The notes: generated from the letters alone by a model not told the origin. A stretch of 64,000 nucleotides of DNA from Synechococcus sp. A15-62 (GCF_014280075.1 NZ_CP047950.1:310001-374000); one strand, 5' to 3'; positions 39,354-50,113 are shown, numbered from the stretch's first letter. Program-made: numbers and translations.

Positions 39354-41657
39354 ATGACCATCAGCCCACCTGAGCGTGGGAGTGACGCGAAAAGCCAGGT
39401 CGAGAAGGTTGACAATCCAGCAACCTTCGAGCTGTTCGGTAAGCCCGGACACTTCGACCGCGCTCTCGCGAAAGGTCCCAAAACCACCACCTGGGTTTGG
39501 AACCTTCACGCCAACGCTCACGACTTCGACGCTCACACGAGCGACCTTCAAGAGGTCTCTCGGCGGATCTTCTCCGCCCATTTCGGCCACCTGGCCGTCA
39601 TCTTCATCTGGCTCAGCGGTGCCTTCTTCCATGGCGCCCGCTTCTCCAACTATTCCGGTTGGCTTGCTGATCCCACCCATGTGAAGCCAAGCGCCCAGCA
39701 GGTCTGGGCCGTCTTCGGCCAAGAAGTCCTCAACGGCGACATGGGTGCCGGTTTCCAAGGCATCCAAATCACCTCAGGCCTCTTCCAGATGTGGCGGGCC
39801 TGGGGCATCACCAGTGAAACCCAGCTCATGGCTCTGGCCATCGGTGCCCTGGTGATGGCCGGCCTCATGCTCAACGCCGGTGTTTTCCACTACCACAAGG
39901 CTGCGCCGAAGCTGGAGTGGTTCCAGAACGTTGAGTCGATGCTGAACCACCACCTGGCAGGTCTGCTGGGTCTCGGTTCACTGTCCTGGGCTGGTCACGT
40001 CATCCACGTGTCTGCTCCTGTCACCAAGTTGATGGATGCCATTGATGCCGGCCAACCGCTGGTGCTGAATGGCAAGACCATCGCTTCGGCTGCAGACATT
40101 CCGCTGCCCCACGAGTTCTTCAATCAGGACCTGCTGGCGCAGCTGTATCCCGGCTTCAGCGCTGGTGTCGGTGCCTTCTTCTCCGGCAACTGGGCTGCCT
40201 ACAGCGATTTCCTCACCTTCAAGGGTGGTTTGAATCCTGTGACGGGAAGCCTCTGGATGACCGACATCGCCCACCACCATGTGGCGATTGCCGTGATGTT
40301 CATCGTTGCCGGTCACATGTACCGGACCAACTGGGGCATCGGTCACTCCATCAAGGAGATCCATGAAGGCCAGAAGGGTGATCCCCTGCTGTTCCCTGCC
40401 ACCAACGGTCACGACGGTCTTTACGACTTCATGACCAATTCCTGGCATGCCCAGCTGGCGGTCAACCTCGCCATCGGCGGTTCGGTGAGCATCATCGTTG
40501 CTCAGCACATGTACGCGATGCCTCCGTATCCGTACCAAGCGATCGATTACCCCACCCAGATCGGGCTCTTCACCCATCACATCTGGATCGGCGGCTTCCT
40601 GATCGTTGGTGCCGGCGCTCACGCCGCCATCGCCATGGTTCGCGATTACGACCCCGCCAAGCACATCGACAACGTGCTGGATCGGGTGCTCAAGGCTCGC
40701 GACGCCATCATCAGCCACCTCAACTGGGTCTGCATCTGGCTCGGAGCCCACAGCTTCGGCCTGTATATCCACAACGACACCATGCGTGCCCTGGGTCGTC
40801 CCCAGGACATGTTCAGCGATTCGGCCATCTCCATTCAGCCGATCTTTGCTCAGTGGATTCAGAACGTGCATGCCGCAGCTGCCGGCAGCACGGCTCCCAA
40901 CGCCCTCGCGGGTGTGAGTGAAGTGTTCAACGGTTCCGTTGTCGCCGTCGGCGGCAAGGTTGCCGCTGCTCCCATGCCGCTCGGCACCGCCGACTTCATG
41001 GTTCACCACATTCATGCCTTCACGATTCACGTGACGGTGCTGATCCTGCTGAAGGGTGTCCTGTACGCCCGTAGCTCCCGCCTCATCCCTGATAAGGCCA
41101 ATCTGGGCTTCCGCTTCTCCTGCGACGGTCCTGGTCGTGGTGGCACCTGCCAGGTCTCCGCTTGGGACCACGTGTTCCTGGGCCTGTTCTGGATGTACAA
41201 CTCCCTGTCAATCGTGATCTTCCACTTCTCTTGGAAGATGCAGAGCGACATCTGGGGAACGGTGAATGCCGACGGTTCCGTCGCGCACATCACCAACGGC
41301 AACTTTGCCCAAAGCGCCATCACCATCAATGGCTGGCTGCGTGACTATCTGTGGGCTCAGGCCGTTCAGGTGATCAACAGCTATGGCTCGAACACAGCCG
41401 CCTACGGAATCATGTTCCTCGGCGCCCACTTCGTGTTCGCCTTCAGCCTGATGTTCCTTTTCAGTGGCCGCGGCTACTGGCAGGAACTGATCGAGTCCAT
41501 CGTCTGGGCTCACAACAAGCTGAAGGTGGCTCCCGCCATCCAGCCCCGTGCTCTTTCCATCATCCAAGGCCGTGCCGTGGGTGTTGCCCACTACCTCTTG
41601 GGCGGAATTGCGACCACGTGGGCCTTCTTCCACGCCCACATTCTTGTGGTCGGCTGA
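39354..41657 (+). CDS. psaA: Photosystem I P700 apoprotein A1
   Basis: One of the two large core subunits of photosystem I, binding P700, the A-branch cofactors and, with PsaB, the FX cluster. The 767 residues have eleven membrane helices. The FX cysteines are Cys590 and Cys599 ([13 protein letters not shown]). Many helix histidines bind chlorophyll ([36 protein letters not shown]). The start ATG 39354 gives [18 protein letters not shown], as in other PsaA; the frame extends upstream to 39264 but without family likeness. psaB follows after 22 bases. Confidence 0.98.
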   Translation: MTISPPERGSDAKSQVEKVDNPATFELFGKPGHFDRALAKGPKTTTWVWNLHANAHDFDAHTSDLQEVSRRIFSAHFGHLAVIFIWLSGAFFHGARFSNYSGWLADPTHVKPSAQQVWAVFGQEVLNGDMGAGFQGIQITSGLFQMWRAWGITSETQLMALAIGALVMAGLMLNAGVFHYHKAAPKLEWFQNVESMLNHHLAGLLGLGSLSWAGHVIHVSAPVTKLMDAIDAGQPLVLNGKTIASAADIPLPHEFFNQDLLAQLYPGFSAGVGAFFSGNWAAYSDFLTFKGGLNPVTGSLWMTDIAHHHVAIAVMFIVAGHMYRTNWGIGHSIKEIHEGQKGDPLLFPATNGHDGLYDFMTNSWHAQLAVNLAIGGSVSIIVAQHMYAMPPYPYQAIDYPTQIGLFTHHIWIGGFLIVGAGAHAAIAMVRDYDPAKHIDNVLDRVLKARDAIISHLNWVCIWLGAHSFGLYIHNDTMRALGRPQDMFSDSAISIQPIFAQWIQNVHAAAAGSTAPNALAGVSEVFNGSVVAVGGKVAAAPMPLGTADFMVHHIHAFTIHVTVLILLKGVLYARSSRLIPDKANLGFRFSCDGPGRGGTCQVSAWDHVFLGLFWMYNSLSIVIFHFSWKMQSDIWGTVNADGSVAHITNGNFAQSAITINGWLRDYLWAQAVQVINSYGSNTAAYGIMFLGAHFVFAFSLMFLFSGRGYWQELIESIVWAHNKLKVAPAIQPRALSIIQGRAVGVAHYLLGGIATTWAFFHAHILVVG

Positions 41658-41679
41658 CCTCACCTGACCTCTCCCTCTA

Positions 41680-43893
41680 ATGGCAACGAAATTCCCTTCG
41701 TTCAGCCAGGGTCTGGCCCAGGACCCGACAACCCGCCGTATTTGGTACGGGATCGCCACGGCTCACGACTTCGAGAGCCATGACGGAATGACGGAGGAGC
41801 GCCTCTATCAGAAGCTCTTCTCCACCCATTTCGGTCATCTCGCGATCATCGGCCTGTGGGTTTCGGGAAACCTGTTCCACATCGCCTGGCAGGGCAACTT
41901 CGAGCAGTGGGTCGCCGACCCCCTGCACGTGCGCCCCATCGCTCACGCAATCTGGGATCCCCACTTCGGTCAAGGCGCCATTGACGCCTTCACCCAAGCG
42001 GGCGCTTCCTCCCCGGTGAACATCGCCTACTCAGGCCTTTATCACTGGTTCTACACAATCGGCATGAAGACAAATGCCGAGCTGTATCAGGGTTCCATCT
42101 TCATGATGATCCTGTCGGCTTGGGCCCTCTTCGCCGGCTGGTTGCACCTGCAGCCCAAGTTCCGTCCTTCCCTGGCCTGGTTCAAAAACGCTGAATCGCG
42201 TCTGAACCACCACCTTGCTGTCCTCTTCGGCTTCAGCTCCATCGCCTGGACCGGTCACCTGGTTCACGTTGCGATCCCCGAAGCCCGCGGTCAGCACGTT
42301 GGTTGGGACAACTTCCTCAACGTTCTGCCTCACCCCGCTGGTCTTGGACCCTTCTTCACCGGCAACTGGGGTGTGTACGCCGAAAACCCCGATTCTCTGA
42401 ATCAGGTCTTCGGTAGCTCCGAAGGTGCCGGCACCGCCATCCTCACCTTCCTTGGTGGCTTCCACCCTCAGACAGAAGCTCTCTGGCTGACGGACATCGC
42501 CCACCACCACCTGGCCATCGGTTGCCTCTTCGTGATCGCCGGCCACATGTACCGGACCAACTTCGGTATCGGTCACTCCATCAAGGAGATCCTCGAAACC
42601 CACAACCCCCCGAAGGGCACCCCCGGTGACCTCGGTGCTGGCCACAAGGGTCTCTACGACACCATCAACAACAGCCTGCACTTCCAGCTGGGTCTGGCTC
42701 TCGCCTCTCTTGGCGTGGTCACCAGCCTCGTTGCGCAGCACATGTACTCGATGCCGTCGTATGCCTTCATCGCGAAGGACTACACGACTCAGGCAGCCCT
42801 GTACACCCACCACCAGTACATCGCCATCGCGCTGATGTGTGGTGCCTTCGCCCACGGTGCGATCTTCTTCATCCGTGACTACGACCCCGAAGCCAACAAG
42901 GACAACGTCCTGGCCCGGATGCTCGAGCACAAGGAAGCGATCATCAGCCACCTGAGCTGGGTCTCGCTGTTCCTCGGTTTCCACACCCTCGGCCTCTACG
43001 TCCACAACGATGTGGTCGTTGCCTTCGGTACACCTGAGAAGCAGATCCTGGTTGAGCCCGTGTTCGCCCAGTTCGTTCAGGCCGCCTCTGGTAAGGCCAT
43101 GTACGGAATGGACGTGCTGCTCTCCAACGCCTCCAGCTCCGCCAGCCTTGCTGCCCAGAACATTCCTGGTGAGCACTACTGGCTGGACGCGATCAATGGC
43201 AACACCGATGTGTTCCTGCCCATCGGCCCTGGTGACTTCCTGGTTCACCACGCCATTGCCTTGGGTCTGCACACCACCACCCTGATCCTTGTGAAGGGTG
43301 CCCTGGATGCCCGCGGCTCCAAGCTGATGCCCGACAAGAAGGACTTCGGCTACTCCTTCCCCTGCGACGGCCCCGGCCGTGGCGGCACCTGCGACATCTC
43401 TGCCTGGGACGCCTTCTACCTGGCTGTCTTCTGGGCTCTGAACACCGTGGGTTGGCTGACCTTCTACTGGCACTGGAAGCACCTGGCCATCTGGTCCGGC
43501 AACGTGGCCCAGTTCAACGAATCCAGCACTTACCTGATGGGCTGGTTCCGCGACTATCTGTGGCTCAACTCCTCCCAGTTGATCAACGGCTACAACCCGT
43601 TCGGAAGCAACAACCTCGCCGTCTGGGCTTGGATGTTCCTCTTCGGACACCTGGTTTGGGCCACCGGCTTCATGTTCCTGATCTCCTGGCGGGGTTACTG
43701 GCAGGAACTGATCGAGACCATCGTCTGGGCTCACCAGCGCAGCCCCATCGCCAACATGATGGGTTACCGCGACAAGCCCGTGGCACTGTCCATCGTTCAG
43801 GCCCGTGTTGTCGGCTTGGCTCACTTCACGGTTGGCTATGTCTTGACGTACGCCGCCTTCCTGATTGCCTCGACTTCAGGGAAATTCGGTTAA
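41680..43893 (+). CDS. psaB: Photosystem I P700 apoprotein A2
   Basis: Partner of PsaA in the photosystem I heterodimer. The 737 residues start [19 protein letters not shown]; the FX cysteines are Cys562 and Cys571 ([13 protein letters not shown]). Chlorophyll-binding helix histidines are abundant ([16 protein letters not shown]). It is 22 bases after psaA and is followed by a strong terminator, so psaAB is a two-gene operon. Confidence 0.98.
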   Translation: MATKFPSFSQGLAQDPTTRRIWYGIATAHDFESHDGMTEERLYQKLFSTHFGHLAIIGLWVSGNLFHIAWQGNFEQWVADPLHVRPIAHAIWDPHFGQGAIDAFTQAGASSPVNIAYSGLYHWFYTIGMKTNAELYQGSIFMMILSAWALFAGWLHLQPKFRPSLAWFKNAESRLNHHLAVLFGFSSIAWTGHLVHVAIPEARGQHVGWDNFLNVLPHPAGLGPFFTGNWGVYAENPDSLNQVFGSSEGAGTAILTFLGGFHPQTEALWLTDIAHHHLAIGCLFVIAGHMYRTNFGIGHSIKEILETHNPPKGTPGDLGAGHKGLYDTINNSLHFQLGLALASLGVVTSLVAQHMYSMPSYAFIAKDYTTQAALYTHHQYIAIALMCGAFAHGAIFFIRDYDPEANKDNVLARMLEHKEAIISHLSWVSLFLGFHTLGLYVHNDVVVAFGTPEKQILVEPVFAQFVQAASGKAMYGMDVLLSNASSSASLAAQNIPGEHYWLDAINGNTDVFLPIGPGDFLVHHAIALGLHTTTLILVKGALDARGSKLMPDKKDFGYSFPCDGPGRGGTCDISAWDAFYLAVFWALNTVGWLTFYWHWKHLAIWSGNVAQFNESSTYLMGWFRDYLWLNSSQLINGYNPFGSNNLAVWAWMFLFGHLVWATGFMFLISWRGYWQELIETIVWAHQRSPIANMMGYRDKPVALSIVQARVVGLAHFTVGYVLTYAAFLIASTSGKFG

Positions 43894-43940
43894 TTCCTTC
43901 CTGAATTAACCCGCGACGAGTCGTTCCTCGTTTCAAACGT

Positions 43941-43970
43941 CCCCACCCGGTTCTCCGGGTGGGGATTTTT
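43941..43970 (+). terminator. Rho-independent terminator of psaAB
   Basis: A perfect ten-pair stem, CCCCACCCGG and CCGGGTGGGG, closes a TTCT loop and is followed by ATTTTT. It is 47 bases after the psaB stop. Confidence 0.95.
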
Positions 43971-44052
43971 GTTGTCTGTGCTTCGCAGTGGTTCTGTTAG
44001 ACCGTGTTGTTGTTCTCGTATTGCTCTGGGCCTTGCCTAGCCTCAGGCCTCG

Positions 44053-44790
44053 ATGGTGAGCGGGCTGAACGTGGGCGAATGGGAGCACCTGCAGCGGAAC
44101 GTTGGTGAGTGGCGCGGCTGGTTCGACAGCCTGGACAGGACGCTTCAACGCACCAAGCGTCAGCCCTCCCTGCTCAGGCTCGAACCGGCACCCGCCGGCG
44201 TGCCACTGAATCTGACCCTGCTGCTCTGGCCTGAGGAAGCGGGATCGAGTTCTCCCCATCAACCGCCTGCAGGTGAGCCAGAAAAGCGGATCGTTCAAAG
44301 CTTCACGCGGTTGGATCCCGACATGGGGGTCTTCGGCACCGGCAGTTTTTCAAGGGGGACGCTGCACCGGTGCACCTGGGCCAAGCTCTACGCCGAGTTT
44401 GGGTTCCTGCATCACCAACGCCGTCACCGCCTGGTGCTGCTGTGGGATGGTGCGGGGCAATTGGATCGGATCGTTCTGATCCGTGAGTTTCTCGCCGGAA
44501 GTCCAGCGCTGGAATGTCCACCCCTGGAGGCAGATCAGCTGATCGGTGACTGGCGTTGCGACCTCCCTTCGCCAGGGGACAACATCTGTTTTGCCGCAAG
44601 CGATCTTGATCGCTGGATCTTTTTGCCGGATGGAGGAGCCTTTCTGGCGCCTGCCCAGATTGATCCCCACCAGCCCTTCAGCATCGAAGCGCTTTGGCTC
44701 TCGAGTGCAGCGCGCCTCGAGCGAATTTCACGTCGCTATTCAGAACACGGTGCCCTGACGTCGGTGAACCACCAACTGCTCACCCGTTGA
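44053..44790 (+). CDS. DUF3598 family protein (calycin-like)
   Basis: A 245-residue protein of the DUF3598 family, common in cyanobacteria and plastids. The family opening is clear: WEHLQRNVGEWRGWFDSL, then GVPLNLTLLLWP. Two antiparallel-barrel segments follow (DMGVFGTGSFSRGTL, HRLVLLWDGAGQLDRIVLI). The fold is related to the lipocalin-like barrel of CpcS-type phycobilin lyases, but chromophore lyase activity is not implied. No signal peptide. It stands alone between the psaAB terminator and the convergent bicupin gene (11 bases). Confidence 0.8.
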   Translation: MVSGLNVGEWEHLQRNVGEWRGWFDSLDRTLQRTKRQPSLLRLEPAPAGVPLNLTLLLWPEEAGSSSPHQPPAGEPEKRIVQSFTRLDPDMGVFGTGSFSRGTLHRCTWAKLYAEFGFLHHQRRHRLVLLWDGAGQLDRIVLIREFLAGSPALECPPLEADQLIGDWRCDLPSPGDNICFAASDLDRWIFLPDGGAFLAPAQIDPHQPFSIEALWLSSAARLERISRRYSEHGALTSVNHQLLTR

Positions 44791-44801
44791 GCCTGGGTTG
44801 G

Positions 44802-45758
44802 CTATGGGGTGTTGCTTAAGTCAGCCCGGCCTCTGTTGCTGAAGGCAATGTCGAGGGTGCGCAGATAAGTGTGCAGGCCTGCATCCTGAATCGGCAGTAC
44901 GTAGGCGTCGGCTCCGGATTCGTTGTGGTGGGAGTGCCAGTAACCGGGCGGTGTCACGAAGGCTGCGCCGGCTGCCCAGTCTTCCCGGTGCCCATTGCGG
45001 ATCATCCCGTTCTCGTCCAGCTCGGTGCCGATCATCGTGTAGCAACCCGGTTGGCAGGCCACCGCAAAATCAAGGGCGATCGACTGATGTCGGTGGGGGC
45101 GCTGCACCTGGCCTGCGGGGAGGATTCCCAACATGGCCCAGAGGGTATGGGTGACGGTGCGCGTCTGCGGGAAGGCGTTGTTTCCCAACAGCACACTTAC
45201 GCGATTGGCGTTGGCTCCGCGGGGATTGCTGGCGATGGCATCCAACTGCGCGCGAGCATCCTGATGGCTGTAGAAGCAGGGTTCGAACACCGGTTTAACG
45301 GTGCTCACGCCCAGATAACGAAGCAGTGGGGCATCGTGCACCCAATACAGGCCGGCGTGGCTGTCGCTGCTGTGAATGGCTTCGCCGCCTGCCGGAAGCA
45401 CGAACGTGTCTCCCTCGCTCCAGTGAAAAACCTGACCACAGGCTTCAGTTTGCCCATGGCCTCGGGCCACGAAGAACAGCTGACTGGTCGCATCTGCATG
45501 GGTTCGCAAGGACGCCTGGTCCAGTCGAATGAAGTTGCCGCAGAGCGATGGACCCGTGGCCGGACCTTCGCAATCGAGCTCCGGGCTGAGGTCTAGCGGC
45601 ATCAGCTCATTGCCGCTCCCGTCAAAGAAACTGGCGGGAAAGCTCCGATAAGGGATTCTGCTGATCAAACCCTTCTGCAAGGGGTTGGCTGCAGAGCTGT
45701 AGTCAAAGAATTGGGCCTGGGCGCTGGTGGGGGTACTCGCCTGTGGGGTGACCGTCAT
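44802..45758 (-). CDS. Bicupin, gentisate 1,2-dioxygenase-like
   Basis: A 318-residue protein with two cupin domains. The N-terminal cupin (HADATSQLFFVARG, WSEGDTFVLPAGGEAIHSS) has lost part of its metal set. The C-terminal cupin keeps a likely Fe site: His222 and His224 in RPHRHQS, and His275/His277/His278 in PPGYWHSHHN. These motifs resemble those of gentisate and 1-hydroxy-2-naphthoate dioxygenases, in which ring-cleaving Fe(II) is bound this way; the substrate here is unknown and no aromatic-degradation genes are nearby. The start overlaps the stop of the sulfotransferase-like gene as ATGA, showing coupling. The third gene of the trio. Confidence 0.82.
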   Translation of the reverse strand: MTVTPQASTPTSAQAQFFDYSSAANPLQKGLISRIPYRSFPASFFDGSGNELMPLDLSPELDCEGPATGPSLCGNFIRLDQASLRTHADATSQLFFVARGHGQTEACGQVFHWSEGDTFVLPAGGEAIHSSDSHAGLYWVHDAPLLRYLGVSTVKPVFEPCFYSHQDARAQLDAIASNPRGANANRVSVLLGNNAFPQTRTVTHTLWAMLGILPAGQVQRPHRHQSIALDFAVACQPGCYTMIGTELDENGMIRNGHREDWAAGAAFVTPPGYWHSHHNESGADAYVLPIQDAGLHTYLRTLDIAFSNRGRADLSNTP

Positions 45759-46972
45759 CCTGCTCTAAATACGACGCGTCTTCGACGCAGTGAACGGCAC
45801 CTTACGCCGCTGACTTTCACGGCTGTTGTGGCAACTGTTGCGCTCCGCAAAACAACGCGGCTCATCAGTCGTTCGATTGGCTCCCGCAGCCGATGCAGTC
45901 GGCGGTGCGTCTGGCGCCGATGAATGCGCAACAGAAGATGATCGGCAATACGGTGCATCTGAACGGTTTCCTCGGGCCCTGAGGGTACAAAACTATTCTC
46001 GGGCCGATTTAAGAGTGCTTTGTCATGGATAAATACCTCCTTCCATGGACGGCCCCAGGCCGCTTGTGCAAATAAATTGTTGTTGGCTTTGAAATGGTCC
46101 TGAACGCGATGGGCTAACGCCGCATTAAATCCCCAGAATTTGCCGTCATCCCAACCGCGAAATGCGGTTTCCTTGGGAATGATGGTTGTTGATCCTGAAA
46201 TTGCTTTCGGGGAGATTCCGTGATGTCGCAGCCTTTGTGAAAGCTCCCGCGCCAGCCAGGTTCCCCTCGGCCCTGTTCCTGAATTCAGGCTGCTCTCTCT
46301 GTGTTCGGCCCAGGGCAGAGATGGGTCAAGATCGAGTGAATGCAGAAACTGGATGAATGGATCTGGATGGGTTTGACGGAACGGAATGAAACGCACATCA
46401 AGTTCGCAGTTGCGCACATTTAGAAGAGAAGAAAAGTAGTTCCAGAAATCAAAGATATCGGATCGTCTGTTGTCTTTTTCGACTGCTTTGCCTTTGATCA
46501 TTCGTTCGCCGTCCAGGACGTCTTGGACGTATTCGGCAAAGGTTTTGCTGTGATAAAAACGTTTTAAGCTGTATCCATATCGTGAATTGATGTAATCGAG
46601 CTGGGAGCGGATAAAGATGATAATTGTTAGCTTAAATCCATGTTCTCTGGCGATTGTCTGCAGGGCGCTAACGGCCCCAGCACATGTGAGCTGCGGGCCA
46701 AATTGTTCGGCGCTGATCAATACGTCTGCATCGGTCTTGCTCCAACGCTTGAGATAGGAATGCCATGGATCCCAGTGCTCCTTGCTCATGGCTTTCACGA
46801 GCTGTTTGAAATCCCACTGATCCTCGTCAGGGAATTGGTAAATGATCTTCTGGTCCGCCAGCAGCGATGCACTGCGGCGCACCCGGCACTGAATGTCTGA
46901 CGATGCTGTCTTATGGGTGCCTGCATGCAGGATCAGTCGTCGAGTTCTCGCCATGGCAGGGGGTTCGCTCAT
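45755..46972 (-). CDS. Sulfotransferase-like protein
   Basis: A 405-residue protein with the P-loop-like start of PAPS-dependent sulfotransferases, LILHAGTHKTASSDIQ (residues 13-28), and a likely 3'-phosphate-binding segment IIIFIRSQLDYINSRYG with Arg122 and Ser130. It could transfer sulfate to a carbohydrate or small molecule. The last about 60 residues are Arg-rich (RIHRRQTHRRLHRLREP, SLRRRRVVFRAG), unlike the rest. The central DNA is clearly richer in A+T than its neighbours, which suggests transfer. Start ATG 46972 overlaps the transporter stop as ATGA; ATG 46954 (ARTRRLILHAG) is an alternative. The gene family is moderately sure, the substrate unknown. Confidence 0.72.
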   Translation of the reverse strand: MSEPPAMARTRRLILHAGTHKTASSDIQCRVRRSASLLADQKIIYQFPDEDQWDFKQLVKAMSKEHWDPWHSYLKRWSKTDADVLISAEQFGPQLTCAGAVSALQTIAREHGFKLTIIIFIRSQLDYINSRYGYSLKRFYHSKTFAEYVQDVLDGERMIKGKAVEKDNRRSDIFDFWNYFSSLLNVRNCELDVRFIPFRQTHPDPFIQFLHSLDLDPSLPWAEHRESSLNSGTGPRGTWLARELSQRLRHHGISPKAISGSTTIIPKETAFRGWDDGKFWGFNAALAHRVQDHFKANNNLFAQAAWGRPWKEVFIHDKALLNRPENSFVPSGPEETVQMHRIADHLLLRIHRRQTHRRLHRLREPIERLMSRVVLRSATVATTAVKVSGVRCRSLRRRRVVFRAG

Positions 46973-49900
46973 GCCGATCTCCAGCGCTTCAGCAACAGGT
47001 AAACAGTTGGTACCACATAGAGAGACAGCAATGAGGCCACCAGCAGTCCGCTGAACACCACGGTGCCAATGCTGATCCTGCTGGCGGCTCCCGTGCCCTG
47101 GGCGAACAGAAGCGGCAGGAAACCTGCCAGGGATGTGACCGCTGTCAGCAGGATCGGGCGCATCCGGTTCACGGCCGCATCCACAATTGCGTCATGTAGG
47201 GCCAGGCCTGCTGCAATCCGCTGGTTGGCGAACTCCACGATCAGAATTCCGTTTTTGGCCGCCAGGCTCACCAGCACCAGGAGTCCCATCTGGCCGTAAA
47301 CATCCAGTGGAAGGCCCCGCAATTTCAAGCCGATCAGGGCTCCGAGCAGGGCCAATGGCACCGTGAGCAGGATGATCAACGGGTCGATGAAACTCTCGTA
47401 GAGAGCGGCAAGAAGCAGATAGACCACCGTCACGCCGAGGGCGAACAGCACCCAAGTCACCTGCCCAGCCCGTTGCTCTTCCAACGCCAGGCCCGTGAAG
47501 GCCAGGCCGATGTTGCTGCCTCCAATGCGATCACCGGCCTGGGTCAGGGCATTGATGGCTTCACCGCTGCTGACCGTTGGTGCGGGGATGGCCGTGATCC
47601 GGATGGCCCGGTTGAGCCCGAAGTGGCGAATGTTGTTAACGCCCTCCTCGCGGGTGAGGCTGGCCAAGCTTGCCACCGACACCAGTTCACCGCTGCGGTT
47701 GCGCACCATCAGACCCGTCAGATCCTCCGGACGACGTCGCTCGCGGCCATCCAGCTGAAGAACAATGGAGCGGATGCGACCGTCGTCGTAGGTGTCATCG
47801 ATGTAGCGGCCGCCGAAGGCGGTGCCGATCTCCCGCAGCGTTGCGCTGTAGTCGAGGTCGAGAGCAGCCAGTTGGTTGCGGTCGAGCTCCAGCCGCCAGC
47901 GGGGGAAGCTGGCATCAAAGCGGGTGCTCACCCGTTCAAACCGCTCTGTCGCCTTGGCCGTCTGGATGAAGTCCTGGGCGACTTGGCCGAATTGCTCCAG
48001 GCTGAGTTGCCCTCCGCTGCGGTCCAGCAGTTCCAGGGAGAGTCCTGATTCACTGCTGAAGCCCCGCACGGTTGGTGGTGTGATCAGCACGACCCTGGCA
48101 TCACCAATTCGTTGCTGCATCTTTCTGTTGAGACGACGTTTGATGGCGTTGCTGCTCTGCTCTTTGCCGGGTCGATCCTTAAGTGGCTGAAGGCGCAGGT
48201 AAAACGATCCACGGTCTTCTCCGCTTTGCCCGAAGGAGCTGCCGGCATAAAAGTTGCCAGTGCGCACCAGGGGCTCTTCACTCACGACGCGTCGGATGTC
48301 GTCCATCACGGCCACGCTGCGCTCCAGGCTGGCGCCGTCGGGAAGTGTGAAGTAGCCGCGGATCTGACCTTGGTCGTCATCGGGGATGAACGCCGTCGGC
48401 ATGACGGCCAATCCTGAGGCCGTGATGACCAAGCCGCTCAGCAGCACGAGGGCGATGCGTCGCCTGCGCTGCAACCAGTGCTCGAGTTGTTTCGCGTATT
48501 TGGATTGCAGGGTTTGCATGCCCTGCCGAAGCCAGCGGCTCAGCTTGCCGATGGCCCCAGGAAGACGGCCGCCCCCTGGGCCCAACACCCGGGCGCAGGC
48601 CATCGGGGTGAAGCTGAGCGCATTCAAGGTGGAGAACAGAATCGCTCCGCTGATGGCCAGGGCGATCGGTTGATAGAGGCGTCCGATCGATCCGGGAATG
48701 AGCAGAACGGGCAGGAACACGGCTGCCAGCACCAATGAGGTGGCCACAACGGCCGTCGCTAGCTCAGCCATGGCGTCCTCGGCCGCCTGTTCGGGGGGTG
48801 TGCCCCGTTCGATGCGTCCGGCGATGTCTTCGCTGACGACGATGGCGTCATCCACAACGATCCCGGTGGCCAGCACCAGCCCAAACAGGATCAGGCTGTT
48901 GAGATTGGAACCGCTCAGTTTCACCAGGCTGAGGCTTCCCACCAGCGCCACCGGCACAGCAAGGCCAGGGATCAGGGCGAGACGCCAGCGGCCCAGAAAC
49001 AGCACCAGTACCACCAGCACCAGCAACACGGCATCGCGCAGGGTGATGAAGGTGCGATCGAGGTTGGCCTGAACCGTGTCGGCCACATCCACGATCATCG
49101 ACAGTTCGATGCCCGGGGGAAAGCTCGCTTCCAACTGCTGCAGCTTGCGCTTGATCGCCCTGCTCACGTCCAGAGCATTGGCCCCATCGCGCTGGTAGAT
49201 CCCCACGGCCACCGAGCGCTCGCCAGCCAGATTCATGGCCTCGCGTCCGTAGTTGCGCTGTCCGAGGGCAACCCGTCCCACATCCTTCAGGCGCAGCAGC
49301 CCGCCGTTGTCCAACCGGCGCAAGACGAGGTTCTCGAAATCCGATTGGCTGCGAAGTCGCCCTTCCGCTTCCACCGGAAGGCTCAGCACTTGGCCCGCTG
49401 GAACTGGGGCAGCCCCGATGCTGCCAATGGCAGCCAAAACGTTCTGTTCAGCCAGGGCTCGGCTGACGTCGCCAAGGGTGAGGTTGGTCTGTTCGAGGAG
49501 TTGCGGATCCAACCACAGGCGAAAGGAGAGTTCACTGCTGCCAAAGATCTGTACATCACCGATGCCAGGTGTGGTGAGCAGTTCATCCCGCAGGGTCTGG
49601 TTCAGCCAGCCCGTGAGAAAGGTGGGGACGTATTGATCCGGTGGGTGGCTGAACCCCAGGATCATCAATAGGTCTTCCGAGGAGCGCCGCACCTGGAGCC
49701 CCTGGCGCGTTACGGCCTGGGGCAGCCGTCGGCTGGCCAGGTTCACCTCGTTTTGAACCTTGATCGCATTCAGCTCGGGATCACCCGCGTTGAAGCGCAA
49801 CGAGATGCTGGCGCCGCCCTGCCTGCTGGTTGAGCTGATGCTTTCGACCCCTTCCAGGCCATTCAGCTGTTGTTCCAACACCCGGGTCACGCTCTGCTCC

Positions 49901-50079
49901 ACCACCTCCGGTGAAGCCGCCGGGAAGTTGGCACTCACACTCACCCGGGTGGGAGCGAGGGGCGGAAGATCCTCAAGCCCTAGGCCGAACAACGCCGTGC
50001 AGCCCGCTAAAAGGATCAGCAGGCTGCAGACGACCGTCAGAACCGGCCGCCGAAGAAACGGCTGGGAGATCGACCGCAC
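46969..50079 (-). CDS. RND-family efflux transporter (HAE1/AcrB-like)
   Basis: A 1036-residue inner-membrane proton-driven exporter with the twelve-helix, two-large-loop layout. It starts with GTG (RSISQPFLRRPVLTVV). The proton-relay residues are present: the Asp pair in TGIVVDDAIVVSEDI and the Lys in AAKNGILIVEFANQ. The porter-domain block ANFPAASPEVVEQSVTRVLEQ is typical of the drug and organic-compound type rather than the metal type. No membrane-fusion or TolC-like gene is adjacent, so those partners must be elsewhere. It is the first gene of a trio with four-base overlaps. A psaL terminator lies just upstream. Confidence 0.93.
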   Translation of the reverse strand: MRSISQPFLRRPVLTVVCSLLILLAGCTALFGLGLEDLPPLAPTRVSVSANFPAASPEVVEQSVTRVLEQQLNGLEGVESISSTSRQGGASISLRFNAGDPELNAIKVQNEVNLASRRLPQAVTRQGLQVRRSSEDLLMILGFSHPPDQYVPTFLTGWLNQTLRDELLTTPGIGDVQIFGSSELSFRLWLDPQLLEQTNLTLGDVSRALAEQNVLAAIGSIGAAPVPAGQVLSLPVEAEGRLRSQSDFENLVLRRLDNGGLLRLKDVGRVALGQRNYGREAMNLAGERSVAVGIYQRDGANALDVSRAIKRKLQQLEASFPPGIELSMIVDVADTVQANLDRTFITLRDAVLLVLVVLVLFLGRWRLALIPGLAVPVALVGSLSLVKLSGSNLNSLILFGLVLATGIVVDDAIVVSEDIAGRIERGTPPEQAAEDAMAELATAVVATSLVLAAVFLPVLLIPGSIGRLYQPIALAISGAILFSTLNALSFTPMACARVLGPGGGRLPGAIGKLSRWLRQGMQTLQSKYAKQLEHWLQRRRRIALVLLSGLVITASGLAVMPTAFIPDDDQGQIRGYFTLPDGASLERSVAVMDDIRRVVSEEPLVRTGNFYAGSSFGQSGEDRGSFYLRLQPLKDRPGKEQSSNAIKRRLNRKMQQRIGDARVVLITPPTVRGFSSESGLSLELLDRSGGQLSLEQFGQVAQDFIQTAKATERFERVSTRFDASFPRWRLELDRNQLAALDLDYSATLREIGTAFGGRYIDDTYDDGRIRSIVLQLDGRERRRPEDLTGLMVRNRSGELVSVASLASLTREEGVNNIRHFGLNRAIRITAIPAPTVSSGEAINALTQAGDRIGGSNIGLAFTGLALEEQRAGQVTWVLFALGVTVVYLLLAALYESFIDPLIILLTVPLALLGALIGLKLRGLPLDVYGQMGLLVLVSLAAKNGILIVEFANQRIAAGLALHDAIVDAAVNRMRPILLTAVTSLAGFLPLLFAQGTGAASRISIGTVVFSGLLVASLLSLYVVPTVYLLLKRWRSA

Positions 50080-50113
50080 CGGGACGTCTCAAATGTGAAT
50101 GAATCCTGCCAGG

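Noticed and set aside
39978-43824. Long minus-strand frames opposite psaA (397 codons) and psaB (597 codons)
   Set aside because: Same mirror effect; there is no start context, and the sense genes are certain.
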